A DNA stretch of 36,201 nt from Paenimyroides ummariense. GTDB taxonomy: Bacteria; Bacteroidota; Bacteroidia; Flavobacteriales; Flavobacteriaceae. Positions 1 through 8,014 of this stretch are shown here, in pieces. Position 1 is the stretch's first letter; every line of letters begins with the position of its first letter. Position numbers and translations under genes: made by a program. Where the stretch lies: contig NZ_FOVI01000028.1 in NCBI RefSeq assembly GCF_900115115.1, positions 1 through 36,201 on the forward strand, in the 5' to 3' direction. A model generated the notes under the pieces. The model saw only the letters and a list, made by a program, of their open reading frames with translations. It did no database searches and had not been told where the DNA came from.

Positions 1-95
1 AAAATCGAACTTAAATAAACTGAGTCCGATACAATATCGAACTCAGTTTTATAATAATTAATTTTTAATCTGTCCAAACTTTTGGGTGCAGTCCA
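1..95 (+). mobile_element. 3' end of an IS3-family (IS150-group) insertion sequence, partial
   Basis: Read on the minus strand from base 95, the sequence starts TGGACTGCACCC, continues with an AAAAGTTT core and closes with GGACA at base 71. This is the layout of IS150-group terminal repeats; E. coli IS150, from memory, starts TGTACTGCACCC and ends GTTGGACG. Inside it lies a hairpin (17-49). Bases 1-18 can be read on the plus strand as the tail of a coding frame, KIELK then TAA, which would be the transposase C-terminus. The body of the element would lie left of the window. The terminal repeat is seen directly; the transposase reading rests on six codons and is inference. The alternative is a solitary IS remnant. 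Confidence 0.45.
17..49. terminator. Hairpin, likely bidirectional terminator
   Basis: A 15-bp stem with one mismatch (17-31 with 35-49) and a 3-base loop. T-rich sequence follows on the plus strand (TTTTATAATAATT). It could end the putative transposase frame from the left and the cyclotransferase gene from the right. Confidence 0.5.
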
Positions 96-117
96 TTTTA
101 GACACCTTCTTTTTGTT

Positions 118-1182
118 TTATTTATTGATTCTAATTTCGAACATTTTATCCCAGTTTTTACCGGTTACAAAGAATGTTCCCGTTTTTTTATTGTAGGCAA
201 TTCCGTTTAAAACATCTAAATCTGGATGTTGGGTAACTTTACTTTTTAAATCACTCAAATCAATTACTGCGTTTACGGTTCCATCAATCGGACTAAAAAT
301 ACCTATAGCATCTTGAGTATAAAAGTTTGCATAAATTTCTCCATTTACCCACTCTAGCTCATTCACTGATGGTACAGTACCTCGATTTGTTGAAACCACA
401 AAATAATCAATCAGGCTAAAATCTGTAGGATTTACTTTATATACTCGGTCACTTCCATCGGTCATATACAAGTTAGTTCCATCGTTTGTTAGCCCCCAAC
501 CTTCGGTATTTTTAAAATAAGGCAATGTTTTTTCTTTTTGCAACGATTCTAAATTATAAACGTAGGCTTCGTTATTTTTGTATGTTAACTGATAAATTTT
601 ATTATTTAGAACTGTTGCCCCTTCAGCAAAAATGGCATCGTCTAATTCATTTATTTTTATAACTTCGCCAGTCTTAGCGTTTACTTTACGAATACTTGAT
701 TTTCCTTTGGTTCCTGTACTTCTTCCTTCTCCATTTCCCGTACTTTCAATCAATATATCACCGTAAAATTCTAATCCTTGTGTATATGCTTTTATATCGT
801 GCGGATAGGTGTTTACAATTGTATATGAATATACAGCAGGTTGAACATGCGATAATACATCGATTTTAGTTGTAGTTTCGTTCGCTTTTCCTTGGCTGTA
901 AGCAATTGCCTTAATGTTTTGCAGACCGTGTTTTTCGTTAGCCAAATTGTAAGTTAACAAAGCATTTGCTTTAACTGAACCTATTTTTTTATCGTTTATG
1001 AAATACTGAACAGAATCGATTTCGTTACCAGCATCGCTTTTTAACTGTAAAGTGACATCTTCTTTTAAGGCATAAGTTTGTTTTAAAGAAGAAAATTCAA
1101 ATTTTTCGATTTTTTTATTATCGTTACAAGCAATAAATAGTAATGATAAAGTAAAGAAAGTTAAGTGTTTATACTTTTTCAT
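118..1182 (-). CDS. Glutaminyl-peptide cyclotransferase, lipoprotein
   Basis: The 354-residue product belongs to the glutamine cyclotransferase family (plant/bacterial type, a five-bladed beta-propeller), which converts N-terminal glutamine of peptides to pyroglutamate. Residues 1-19 are a lipoprotein signal with lipobox LFIAC, so Cys19 would be lipidated and the enzyme sits in the envelope. Residues 25-110 look like an Ig-like beta-rich spacer. The catalytic domain starts near residue 120, with the family motifs YTQGLEF (133-139), EGWGLT, NELEW and LNGIAY. The ATG at 1180-1182 fits the signal peptide. In Flavobacteriaceae such enzymes plausibly cap exported proteins that start with Gln after signal cleavage; that role is inference. 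The gene stands alone, reading towards the IS edge. Confidence 0.88.
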   Translation of the reverse strand: MKKYKHLTFFTLSLLFIACNDNKKIEKFEFSSLKQTYALKEDVTLQLKSDAGNEIDSVQYFINDKKIGSVKANALLTYNLANEKHGLQNIKAIAYSQGKANETTTKIDVLSHVQPAVYSYTIVNTYPHDIKAYTQGLEFYGDILIESTGNGEGRSTGTKGKSSIRKVNAKTGEVIKINELDDAIFAEGATVLNNKIYQLTYKNNEAYVYNLESLQKEKTLPYFKNTEGWGLTNDGTNLYMTDGSDRVYKVNPTDFSLIDYFVVSTNRGTVPSVNELEWVNGEIYANFYTQDAIGIFSPIDGTVNAVIDLSDLKSKVTQHPDLDVLNGIAYNKKTGTFFVTGKNWDKMFEIRINK

Positions 1183-1237
1183 GGATTTTATAATTAGATA
1201 TACAATTATACAACCCTTTTTTTATTTGGCAAAAGAC

Positions 1238-1267
1238 TTGCTAAAATATAATTTGTTTGTATATTTG
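1238..1267 (+). promoter_or_regulatory. Bacteroidota-type promoter of the SRP RNA gene
   Basis: TTG at 1238-1240, a 19-base spacer, and TATATTTG at 1260-1267 match the Bacteroidota -33/-7 consensus TTTG-N19-TAnnTTTG. The predicted start lies about 5 bases downstream, where the RNA stem begins. Confidence 0.7.
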
Positions 1268-1270
1268 CAA

Positions 1271-1367
1271 CGGCAAGTCCTACACGACCAGCTCCTGCAG
1301 ACTCCTCCAGGGTGGGAACACAGCAAAGGTATGTGGTTGTAGCGGTGCGATGTAGGTCGCTTGCCTT
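1271..1367 (+). ncRNA. ffs: Signal recognition particle RNA, small bacterial type (4.5S)
   Basis: The region folds into one long hairpin: GGCAAG (1272-1277) pairs with CTTGCC (1360-1365), and the tip carries the asymmetric loop with the GGGAACACAGCAAAGG signature (1311-1326) that binds Ffh. The length of about 97 nt fits the small SRP RNA lacking the Alu domain. It is flanked by a good Bacteroidota promoter and a terminator. It directs ribosomes making membrane proteins to FtsY at the inner membrane. Ends are estimated from base pairing. Confidence 0.85.
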
Positions 1368-1372
1368 TTTTT

Positions 1373-1402
1373 AATCAACCTACTTTGGTTGATTTATTTT
1401 TT
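1373..1402 (+). terminator. Rho-independent terminator of the SRP RNA
   Basis: Stem AATCAACC (1373-1380) with GGTTGATT (1387-1394), a 6-base loop, followed by TATTTTTTT. Confidence 0.75.
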
Positions 1403-1459
1403 TACGATATTACGTTATTACTGAAATAAAATACTTTTAAACTATACAAATATTATACA

Positions 1460-1503
1460 ATTTAAAAAAAATAAAAACGCATTAATCTAAAAATCAATGC
1501 GTT
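1460..1503 (-). terminator. Rho-independent terminator of tmRNA
   Basis: Read on the minus strand, AACGCATT (1503-1496) pairs with AATGCGTT (1483-1476) and is followed by a long U-rich run down to 1460. It lies 14 bases past the mature 3' end of tmRNA and faces the SRP RNA terminator. Confidence 0.75.
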
Positions 1504-1517
1504 GTGTTTCATTTCTG

Positions 1518-1916
1518 TGGAGCCGCAGGGAATCGAACCCTGGTCCAAACAAGCAATCAAAGAGCTTTCTACACGTTTAGTTTTTGTTTAAATTTTCGTT
1601 GTAAAGCTTTGCCAAAAACAGCCACTTTACCCTTAACCTCTTAAAATTTCGGGTAACTTCCGAGGTGCTATCTACCCTAGATTTATTTTTACGGTTCCTT
1701 ATTACAAAACGCCATAAATCAAGGCTTTTTTAAGGAATTCAGCTTTCCTATCTAATAGGACAAAGGCTTGATCTTACTATAATTCAGAATTAAGCAGCTA
1801 AAGCGTAGTTTTCTTCGCCGTGTAAAAAAAGTTCATTCATGATATTAACGAGCTGTGTATGAGCGCTCGACGTGCTTACTTTTCAATTCCACCTGCTGTC
1901 AAAACCGATCGGCCCC
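1518..1916 (-). ncRNA. ssrA: Transfer-messenger RNA (tmRNA)
   Basis: The 5' end GGGGCCG (minus strand, from 1916) pairs with CGGCTCCA at the 3' end (1518-1525), and a T-arm GGGTTCGA lies just inside it. CCA is encoded. The reading frame at 1819-1790 begins GGC and encodes GEENYALAA then TAA, a typical Bacteroidota degradation tag ending in ALAA. The length of about 399 nt is normal for a one-piece tmRNA. It frees stalled ribosomes by trans-translation and marks the product for proteolysis. The exact resume codon (GGC) is inferred from tags of related species. Confidence 0.95.
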
Positions 1917-1929
1917 AAAAAAGTTGGTA

Positions 1930-1960
1930 CAAAATTAATAAAAAAAATCCTGCCAACCAA
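1930..1960 (-). promoter_or_regulatory. Promoter of ssrA
   Basis: On the minus strand TTG (1960-1958), a 20-base spacer and TAATTTTG (1937-1930) match the Bacteroidota consensus; the mature RNA starts 14 bases downstream. The -33 box lies inside the loop of the terminator hairpin 1945-1969. Confidence 0.6.
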
Positions 1961-1969
1961 GCAGGATTT
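1938..1969 (-). terminator. Terminator upstream of ssrA
   Basis: On the minus strand AAATCCTGC (1969-1961) pairs with GCAGGATTT (1953-1945), followed by a run of eight or more T. It would stop transcripts coming through from the response regulator gene before ssrA. The stretch between it and that gene (1970-2195) holds no recognisable gene. Confidence 0.65.
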
Positions 1970-2163
1970 ATCATTTGAATCTTTAAGTAATCAACAAAAC
2001 AACATATACGTTCTAAACCTAATCTAACCTTATTAAAACGTGACAACTTAATATTCCCTAATTATTTTTGCCCAATAATTTATTAAATATTTTGCGATTC
2101 AAATGTTGTACAAATGTATAGGCAAACTATTAATAAATGGTATTGAGATTGAAAACTTAACAA

Positions 2164-2186
2164 AATGTGAGCAAAATACTCACTTT
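2164..2186 (-). terminator. Weak hairpin after the response regulator gene
   Basis: GTGAG and CTCAC form a 5-bp stem with a 7-base loop just past the stop codon; the T-run is poor, so termination here is uncertain. Confidence 0.3.
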
Positions 2187-2195
2187 AAAATTACA

Positions 2196-2843
2196 TTAAG
2201 AAAGATAACCATGCTGAATTGCTGCTTTTACCAATCCTTTATCGTCTTGTACATTTAAAACTTGCTTCATTTTTGCAATGCGTTTTTGTATGGCGCTGTA
2301 TGATATTGGTATTATCTTATCTAATTCTATAATTTTATATCCTTTTGAAAGTAAATATAAAATCTGTCTGTTATAATCGTCAATTAACGATTTATCGTCT
2401 AACGATTCATTAAAGGTTTCTTGAACAAAATCGCTGTAAAACTTATCGTGATTCAGGACATTTTCAATCAGTTTTTTTAAATTTTCTGGTGTTAGTTCGC
2501 CTTTTGTAAAAAAACCTTCGGGCTTTACATTTTTGATAATATCCAAAATAAAAATCTTTTCGGTATGCGCCGTTAAAATAATAATTTTGCAATACGGAAT
2601 AACCTTTCGTACTAATTTTGCAACATCAATTCCGTTTTTAATGTTTTTTTCATCGTAAGGCGGAATATTAAAATCAATTAAAGCAATATCGTTTAATTTT
2701 GCGTTTGGGTCTGTATTAAAATAATCATAAACCTCTTTGCAAGTTGTTAATTTAATAATTTTACTTTGTGGATAAATTTGTTTAATAATGTTGCCATAAC
2801 CTTCTAAAATAAAAGGATGATCGTCTACAAGTACAAAATTCAT
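2196..2843 (-). CDS. Response regulator, receiver plus LuxR-type helix-turn-helix
   Basis: The 215-residue protein has a complete receiver domain (about 1-125): acidic pair Asp7-Asp8, phospho-acceptor Asp57 (in ALIDFN), Thr91 (ILTAH) and Lys114 (FTKGE). The C-terminal 60 residues resemble the NarL/FixJ helix-turn-helix but diverge from the usual LuxR signature. No histidine kinase gene lies in the window, so it is an orphan here. It starts 36 bp after the parC stop codon and may be co-transcribed with the topoisomerase genes. The target genes and input signal cannot be read from the sequence. Confidence 0.85.
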   Translation of the reverse strand: MNFVLVDDHPFILEGYGNIIKQIYPQSKIIKLTTCKEVYDYFNTDPNAKLNDIALIDFNIPPYDEKNIKNGIDVAKLVRKVIPYCKIIILTAHTEKIFILDIIKNVKPEGFFTKGELTPENLKKLIENVLNHDKFYSDFVQETFNESLDDKSLIDDYNRQILYLLSKGYKIIELDKIIPISYSAIQKRIAKMKQVLNVQDDKGLVKAAIQHGYLS

Positions 2844-2878
2844 AAGCTTATAGTTTTAATAAGTGTTTAATTTGATTT

Positions 2879-5521
2879 TTATTCTAAATTAAAGCCTATT
2901 TGTCCGTCTTCTTCAATAGTCAAGTTTTTTTCATCGACCGTATCAATAAAATCCTGAGTTGCTTCATTTTCAGTAATTTCTTCTTCGTAAGGCAACGATT
3001 CCAGCAAATTAATCAATTTAATTTTATCGCTTGTAAGCTGATTTCCTTGCGCTTTAATTCCTTTTACCGAAATAAATTCTTCAAAATTAACCGTTAGCGG
3101 ATCTTTTTCAACACCTTTAACTTTAGCAAAAAGGATTTCGGCAACCGGACGATAATCTGTTGAAACGATTTCTAAACGCGAATACGGATGTTCTGAAATA
3201 AAAACCTCTTCTTTAGTGATGGATTCTATAAGGAAACGTTTTACAAAATACTTGTCTTTTTCCGGATCGAAATAAATACACGAAATAGGTTTTGTAGGAA
3301 TCCACTTTTCAAGAACAATTACATCATCGTCGAAATGCGTGGTTAACTCGGGAACAATTGTTTTGGCTTTTCCGCTTTGTGTAATAATCAACAAGCGGTC
3401 CTCAGGCTTGAATTCTCCTAATAATTCACCTCTACCATCAACATTTAAACGGTGAACGGTATCATCAAACCATACTTTTCGCGGACGAAGGGTTGATATT
3501 CCTTTTTCTTTTAGTTCGATTTTTTTAATAGGATATTTTGTAACAGTATTACCTTTTGATACCCGACCTTTTATCAGTAAATCGGCAAAATCTAAATCGA
3601 ATTTCAGCTTTTTAACATTGGTTAATTGTCGTAATAAAATAGTAACCACTTCAGCTTCGCCATTTGGGTTGCTTGAAAAATAAAGCACTTGAGAGCCCGG
3701 TTTTTCTTGTGTTAAATCGTACACTTTGTCACGCGTAACCCCCGATACGTTAAATCGTTTTACGTATGAAGCGCCTGCTTTACCATCGCGATAAATCATA
3801 TTGTAAATGGTACGTTTATCGTTTTTGTTGAAAACTGCCGCATGAATAATGTCTTTACCAACAAATTTTTTCTCTTCTATTTTTGATACAATCATGCTTC
3901 CATCACGCAAAAACACAATTACATCGTCAATATCAGAACAATCGCCAATATATTCATCTTTACGCAAAGCCGTACCAATAAAGCCTTCTTCTTTATTTAC
4001 ATACAGTTTTTGGTTACGTAAAACCACTTTTGTGGCTTCGATATTATCAAAATTGCGCAATTCGGTTTTACGTTCGCGACCTTTGCCGTATTTTTCTTTT
4101 AAAGTTGTGAAGAATGAAATGGTGAAATCGATAATATGTTCGATGTTGTACTTAACTTTTTCGATATCGCCTTCTAAAGCATCTAGTTTTTCTTGGGCTT
4201 TATCTAAATCGAAACGGGAAATACGCTTAATTCTGATTTCGGTTAATCGAACAATATCATCTGTTGTAACGGCACGTTTTAAATGTTTGGTATGCGGTTT
4301 TAATCCTTTATCAATAGCCTGAATCACCCCTTCCCAAGTTTCTTCTTGTTCAATATCGTGATAAATTCTATTTTCAATAAAAATACGCTCTAACGATGAA
4401 AAATGCCATTGCTCTTCTAGTTCGCCTAATTCAATAATCAGTTCTTGTTTTAACAAATCAACGGTTCTTTCTGTTGATTGTCTCAACATATCGGAAACTC
4501 CGGTAAATAAAGGTTTATTGTTCTGTATCACGCAACCTAAAGGCGCAATTGAAACTTCGCAGCTTGTAAAAGCATATAGCGCATCTATGGTTTTATCGGG
4601 TGACACCCCTGCCGGCAAATGAATTAAAATCTCAACTTCAGACGATGTATTATCCTCTACCTTTTTAACCTTAATTTTTCCTTTTTCGTTTGCTTTTAAA
4701 ATACTATCAATTAAAGTAGTTGTTGTGGTAGAAAAAGGTATTTCTTTGATTACTAACGTGGTTTTATCTAATTGAGAAATACGTGCGCGAACACGAACGC
4801 GTCCGCCCCGAGCACCATCGTTATAATTAGAGACATCGGCAATACCAGCTGTTGCAAAATCGGGATAAATTATAAACGGCTTTCCTTTTAAGATTTTGAT
4901 CGATGCATCAATCAGCTCGATAAAATTGTGAGAAAGTATTTTTGTTGATAAACCAACGGCAATTCCTTCGCCACCTTGTGCCAGTAATATCGGGAATTTT
5001 GCCGGAAGATTTATTGGTTCATTTCTACGACCATCGTACGAAAGCTGCCAAGGAGTAATTTTTGGGGAATACAAAACATCTAACGCAAATTTGCTTAAAC
5101 GCGCTTCGATATAACGCGATGCCGCAGCTTCGTCACCCGTTAAAATATTTCCCCAGTTTCCTTGTGTATCAATCAGTAAATCTTTCTGGCCAACCTGCAC
5201 CATAGCATCGCCAATACTGGCGTCACCGTGCGGATGGTACTGCATAGTGTGCCCAACGATGTTTGCTACTTTGTTGTATCGTCCATCGTCTAACTCTTTC
5301 ATTGAGTGCATAATTCTGCGTTGAACTGGTTTAAAACCGTCTTCAATTGCAGGTACAGCACGTTCTAAAATTACGTACGAAGCATATTCCAAAAACCAAT
5401 CTTCGTACATACCTGTAACCTTCTTTATGGTTTCTGCTTCTGCGCTTTCTAAACTGTTATGATCCAATTCGGGTTCGTAACTGTTTAATTCAGAATCTTC
5501 GTTATATTCTTCGTTATTCAT
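2879..5521 (-). CDS. parC: DNA topoisomerase IV subunit A
   Basis: The 880-residue protein is a type IIA topoisomerase A subunit that cuts and rejoins DNA; with ParE it decatenates daughter chromosomes. The catalytic tyrosine is Tyr137 (in AASRYIEA, after Arg136). The winged-helix region shows QRRIMHSM and YHPHGDASIGDAM (95-107). The coiled-coil segment lies near 430-470 and a beta-pinwheel C-terminal domain follows. The first ~35 residues are an acidic extension. The position equivalent to E. coli ParC Ser80 is Ala101 and that of Glu84 is Asp105; as far as I recall this is usual for Bacteroidota ParC, so it is not taken as a resistance mutation. It is called ParC rather than GyrA because of the ParE neighbour. 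It lies 18 bp behind fic. Confidence 0.93.
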   Translation of the reverse strand: MNNEEYNEDSELNSYEPELDHNSLESAEAETIKKVTGMYEDWFLEYASYVILERAVPAIEDGFKPVQRRIMHSMKELDDGRYNKVANIVGHTMQYHPHGDASIGDAMVQVGQKDLLIDTQGNWGNILTGDEAAASRYIEARLSKFALDVLYSPKITPWQLSYDGRRNEPINLPAKFPILLAQGGEGIAVGLSTKILSHNFIELIDASIKILKGKPFIIYPDFATAGIADVSNYNDGARGGRVRVRARISQLDKTTLVIKEIPFSTTTTTLIDSILKANEKGKIKVKKVEDNTSSEVEILIHLPAGVSPDKTIDALYAFTSCEVSIAPLGCVIQNNKPLFTGVSDMLRQSTERTVDLLKQELIIELGELEEQWHFSSLERIFIENRIYHDIEQEETWEGVIQAIDKGLKPHTKHLKRAVTTDDIVRLTEIRIKRISRFDLDKAQEKLDALEGDIEKVKYNIEHIIDFTISFFTTLKEKYGKGRERKTELRNFDNIEATKVVLRNQKLYVNKEEGFIGTALRKDEYIGDCSDIDDVIVFLRDGSMIVSKIEEKKFVGKDIIHAAVFNKNDKRTIYNMIYRDGKAGASYVKRFNVSGVTRDKVYDLTQEKPGSQVLYFSSNPNGEAEVVTILLRQLTNVKKLKFDLDFADLLIKGRVSKGNTVTKYPIKKIELKEKGISTLRPRKVWFDDTVHRLNVDGRGELLGEFKPEDRLLIITQSGKAKTIVPELTTHFDDDVIVLEKWIPTKPISCIYFDPEKDKYFVKRFLIESITKEEVFISEHPYSRLEIVSTDYRPVAEILFAKVKGVEKDPLTVNFEEFISVKGIKAQGNQLTSDKIKLINLLESLPYEEEITENEATQDFIDTVDEKNLTIEEDGQIGFNLE

Positions 5522-5539
5522 TTGAATAATTATGTTTTA

Positions 5540-6088
5540 TCAATCTTCTTTTTGGTAACCTTCGTAATAATAAGACTGCTCTATTCCTTTGAAAATAATT
5601 TCGCGGTTATGTATATCATTGGTTAAATTTTCGGCGAGCAAAGTTCTTAACTCCAAATCGTTAACCGGACTTCGTTCCATTGCCTGCAAATAAAGCGTTT
5701 TATCTACAAACTGCCAATTAACTACTTTTTTTAAACGATTTTTTAAAATTAAATCAAGCCAAATACGCATGGTTCTTCCGTTGCCTTCCATAAAAGGATG
5801 CGCAATGTTCATTTCTACATATTTTGCAATGATTTCTTCAAAAGAATTTTCGGGCATTGTTTCTATTTTTGTCAGAATTTCGTTCAGATACAACGCCGTA
5901 GCAAATCGAAATCCACCTTTTGAAATATTTAGCGTACGGATTTTTCCCGCAAAATCGAAAAGATTATCAAAAAGATATTTGTGAATTTGCTGTAAACCTT
6001 TGGTAGTACCAATTTCTATTTCATTAATAAATCCGCTATCAAATAAACGATACGCATTTTCTAAACTTTTTTTATCAATGTTTTTCAT
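5540..6088 (-). CDS. Class III Fic-domain AMP-transferase (NmFic-like)
   Basis: The 182-residue protein is a minimal Fic domain. The active-site loop reads [12 protein letters not shown] (97-108), with catalytic His97, the Mg-binding acid Glu101 and the phosphate-binding GNGR. A target-docking flap KGGFRFA lies at 57-63. The last helix carries the class III self-inhibition motif SxxxEG: Ser172, Glu176, Gly177. Numbering is offset by exactly ten from the well-studied Neisseria meningitidis Fic as I remember it (His107, Ser182, Glu186, auto-modified Tyr183 and Tyr188 correspond to His97, Ser172, Glu176, Tyr173, Tyr178). That enzyme transfers AMP to the ATP-site tyrosine of GyrB. All catalytic and regulatory residues are intact, so an active enzyme is expected. 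The gene is 21 bp after parE and 18 bp before parC, so it is almost certainly co-transcribed with both. The target is inference. Confidence 0.92.
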   Translation of the reverse strand: MKNIDKKSLENAYRLFDSGFINEIEIGTTKGLQQIHKYLFDNLFDFAGKIRTLNISKGGFRFATALYLNEILTKIETMPENSFEEIIAKYVEMNIAHPFMEGNGRTMRIWLDLILKNRLKKVVNWQFVDKTLYLQAMERSPVNDLELRTLLAENLTNDIHNREIIFKGIEQSYYYEGYQKED

Positions 6089-6109
6089 TTCTAAATAATT
6101 GGCTTTATT

Positions 6110-7960
6110 TTACTCCACCTTGTCTAATTCAACTTTTAAATTATCAATGATAAACTCTTGTCTATCAGGTGTGTTTTTGCCCATATAAAACTCCAATAAT
6201 TTTTCTATAGATGATGCTTTGTCCAACATTACAGGCTCTAAACGAATATCTTCCCCAATGAAATTCTTAAACTCATCGGGCGAAATTTCTCCCAAACCTT
6301 TAAATCGGGTAATTTCGGGTTTTGGTTTTAGTTCTTCAATGGCATCAATTCGCTCCTGTTCGGAATAACAATAAATGGTCTTTTTCTTGTTACGCACACG
6401 GAATAATGGCGTTTGCAAAATATACAAATGTCCTTCTTTTATCAATTCGGGAAAAAACTGCAAGAAAAAAGTAATCATTAACAAACGAATGTGCATACCA
6501 TCCACATCGGCATCGGTAGCCAAAACAATGTTATTGTAACGCAAATCTTCGTAATCTTCTTCGATATTTAATGCTGCTTGCAATAAATTAAACTCTTCAT
6601 TTTCGTACACAATTTTCTTTGTCATACCGTAAGTATTCAAAGGTTTTCCACGTAAACTAAAGACAGCTTGCGTGTTTACATCGCGCGATTTTGTGATAGA
6701 TCCCGAAGCCGAATTTCCCTCGGTAATAAACAACGTACTTTCTAAACTGCGCGGATTCTTGGCATCGGTTAAATGCACACGACAATCGCGTAGCTTTTTG
6801 TTATGAAGCGATGCTTTTTTAGCTCGATCTTTTGCTAGTTTACGAATACCAGAAAGTTCTTTACGCTCACGTTCTGCCTGAAGAATTTTTCGCAACAAAG
6901 CATCGGCTACTTCTGGATTTTTATGCAGGAAATTATCAAGATTTGTTTTGATAAAATCGTTTACAAACGTACGAACAGTTGGCAAATCGGGTCCCATGTC
7001 GGTTGAACCCAACTTTGTTTTAGTCTGCGATTCAAAAACAGGTTCTTCAACCTTTACAGAAATAGCAGAAACAATGGATTTACGAATATCAGACGCTTCG
7101 AAGTTTTTATTGTAAAATTCCTTTATTGTTCGAACAATAGCTTCTTTAAAAGCCGTTAAGTGCGTTCCACCTTGTGTAGTATTTTGTCCGTTTACAAACG
7201 AATAATATTCTTCGGAATACTGCGTTTTACTATGTGTTAAGGCAATTTCAATATCATTTCCGGTTAAATGAATAATCGGATAGATCATATCTTCCTCCGT
7301 AATTGTTTCCTGCAATAAATCTTGCAATCCGTTTTCGGAAACAAATTTTTCGCCGTTATAAATTATCGTTAACCCTTTGTTTAGGTAACAGTAATTTTTA
7401 AGCATGCGAACGATATAATCGTTACGGAATTTATAGTTTTTAAAGATGGTATCATCGGCTGTAAACGTAACCTTTGTTCCTTTACGTTTAGTGGTTTCTA
7501 CCTGATCTTCTTCTAAAGTTAAATTACCAGCACTAAATTCGGCAGCTTTTTGCTGGTTATCGCGAACTGATTCTACACGAAAATACGACGATAATGCATT
7601 AACCGCTTTAGTACCAACTCCGTTTAATCCTACCGATTTTTTGAAGGCTTTAGAATCGTACTTACCCCCAGTGTTCATTCGGGAAACCACTTCAACAACT
7701 TTTCCTAACGGAATTCCACGACCATAATCGCGTACCGAAACCGTACGGTCTTTAATGGTAACTTCAATGGTTTTGCCGGCGCCCATTACAAATTCATCGA
7801 TACAGTTGTCCAACACCTCTTTTATCAATATATAGATACCGTCATCGGGCGATGAACCGTCGCCTAATTTACCAATATACATTCCCGGGCGTGTACGAAT
7901 ATGTTCTTTCCAATCGAGCGATCGGATGTTATCTTCAGTATACTGAGATTCTTGTAGCAT
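6110..7960 (-). CDS. parE: DNA topoisomerase IV subunit B
   Basis: The 616-residue ATPase subunit of topoisomerase IV. The GHKL ATP site has Glu48 and Asn52 (KEVLDN), Asp78 and RGIP (81-84), and the lid GLNGVG (111-116). The QTKTKLG motif is at 312-318. The TOPRIM domain has Glu414 (TEGNSASGS) and the DxDxD acids 483/485/487. The position matching E. coli ParE Tyr105 and GyrB Tyr109 is Phe106 (SKAFKKSVG). That tyrosine is the one adenylylated by FicT-type toxins, and a fic gene directly follows. The length is typical for ParE and there is no GyrB-type insert. It precedes fic and parC in a tight cluster and follows the yihY-like gene after 54 bp that contain a perfect hairpin. Confidence 0.94.
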   Translation of the reverse strand: MLQESQYTEDNIRSLDWKEHIRTRPGMYIGKLGDGSSPDDGIYILIKEVLDNCIDEFVMGAGKTIEVTIKDRTVSVRDYGRGIPLGKVVEVVSRMNTGGKYDSKAFKKSVGLNGVGTKAVNALSSYFRVESVRDNQQKAAEFSAGNLTLEEDQVETTKRKGTKVTFTADDTIFKNYKFRNDYIVRMLKNYCYLNKGLTIIYNGEKFVSENGLQDLLQETITEEDMIYPIIHLTGNDIEIALTHSKTQYSEEYYSFVNGQNTTQGGTHLTAFKEAIVRTIKEFYNKNFEASDIRKSIVSAISVKVEEPVFESQTKTKLGSTDMGPDLPTVRTFVNDFIKTNLDNFLHKNPEVADALLRKILQAERERKELSGIRKLAKDRAKKASLHNKKLRDCRVHLTDAKNPRSLESTLFITEGNSASGSITKSRDVNTQAVFSLRGKPLNTYGMTKKIVYENEEFNLLQAALNIEEDYEDLRYNNIVLATDADVDGMHIRLLMITFFLQFFPELIKEGHLYILQTPLFRVRNKKKTIYCYSEQERIDAIEELKPKPEITRFKGLGEISPDEFKNFIGEDIRLEPVMLDKASSIEKLLEFYMGKNTPDRQEFIIDNLKVELDKVE

Positions 7961-7971
7961 AAAATGTAGTG

Positions 7972-7995
7972 AATTTCTGTAAAAATACAGAAATT
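7972..7995 (-). other. Perfect hairpin just ahead of the parE start codon
   Basis: A 10-bp perfect stem (AATTTCTGTA, 7972-7981, with TACAGAAATT, 7986-7995) and a 4-base AT loop end 11 bases before the parE ATG. No T-run follows, so it is not a standard terminator. It could mark RNA processing or limit parE translation; this is inference. Confidence 0.4.
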
Positions 7996-8014
7996 ATTAC
8001 AGATTTAAAAGCAT

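Noticed and set aside
3849..4322. Plus-strand frame of 157 codons inside parC
   Set aside because: Antisense shadow of parC with no signal, promoter or known motif.
5205..5240. Ala101 in ParC at the position of E. coli Ser80, a quinolone-resistance site
   Set aside because: From memory, YHPHGDASIGDAM is the usual sequence in Bacteroidota ParC, so it is probably the wild-type state and not a selected mutation.
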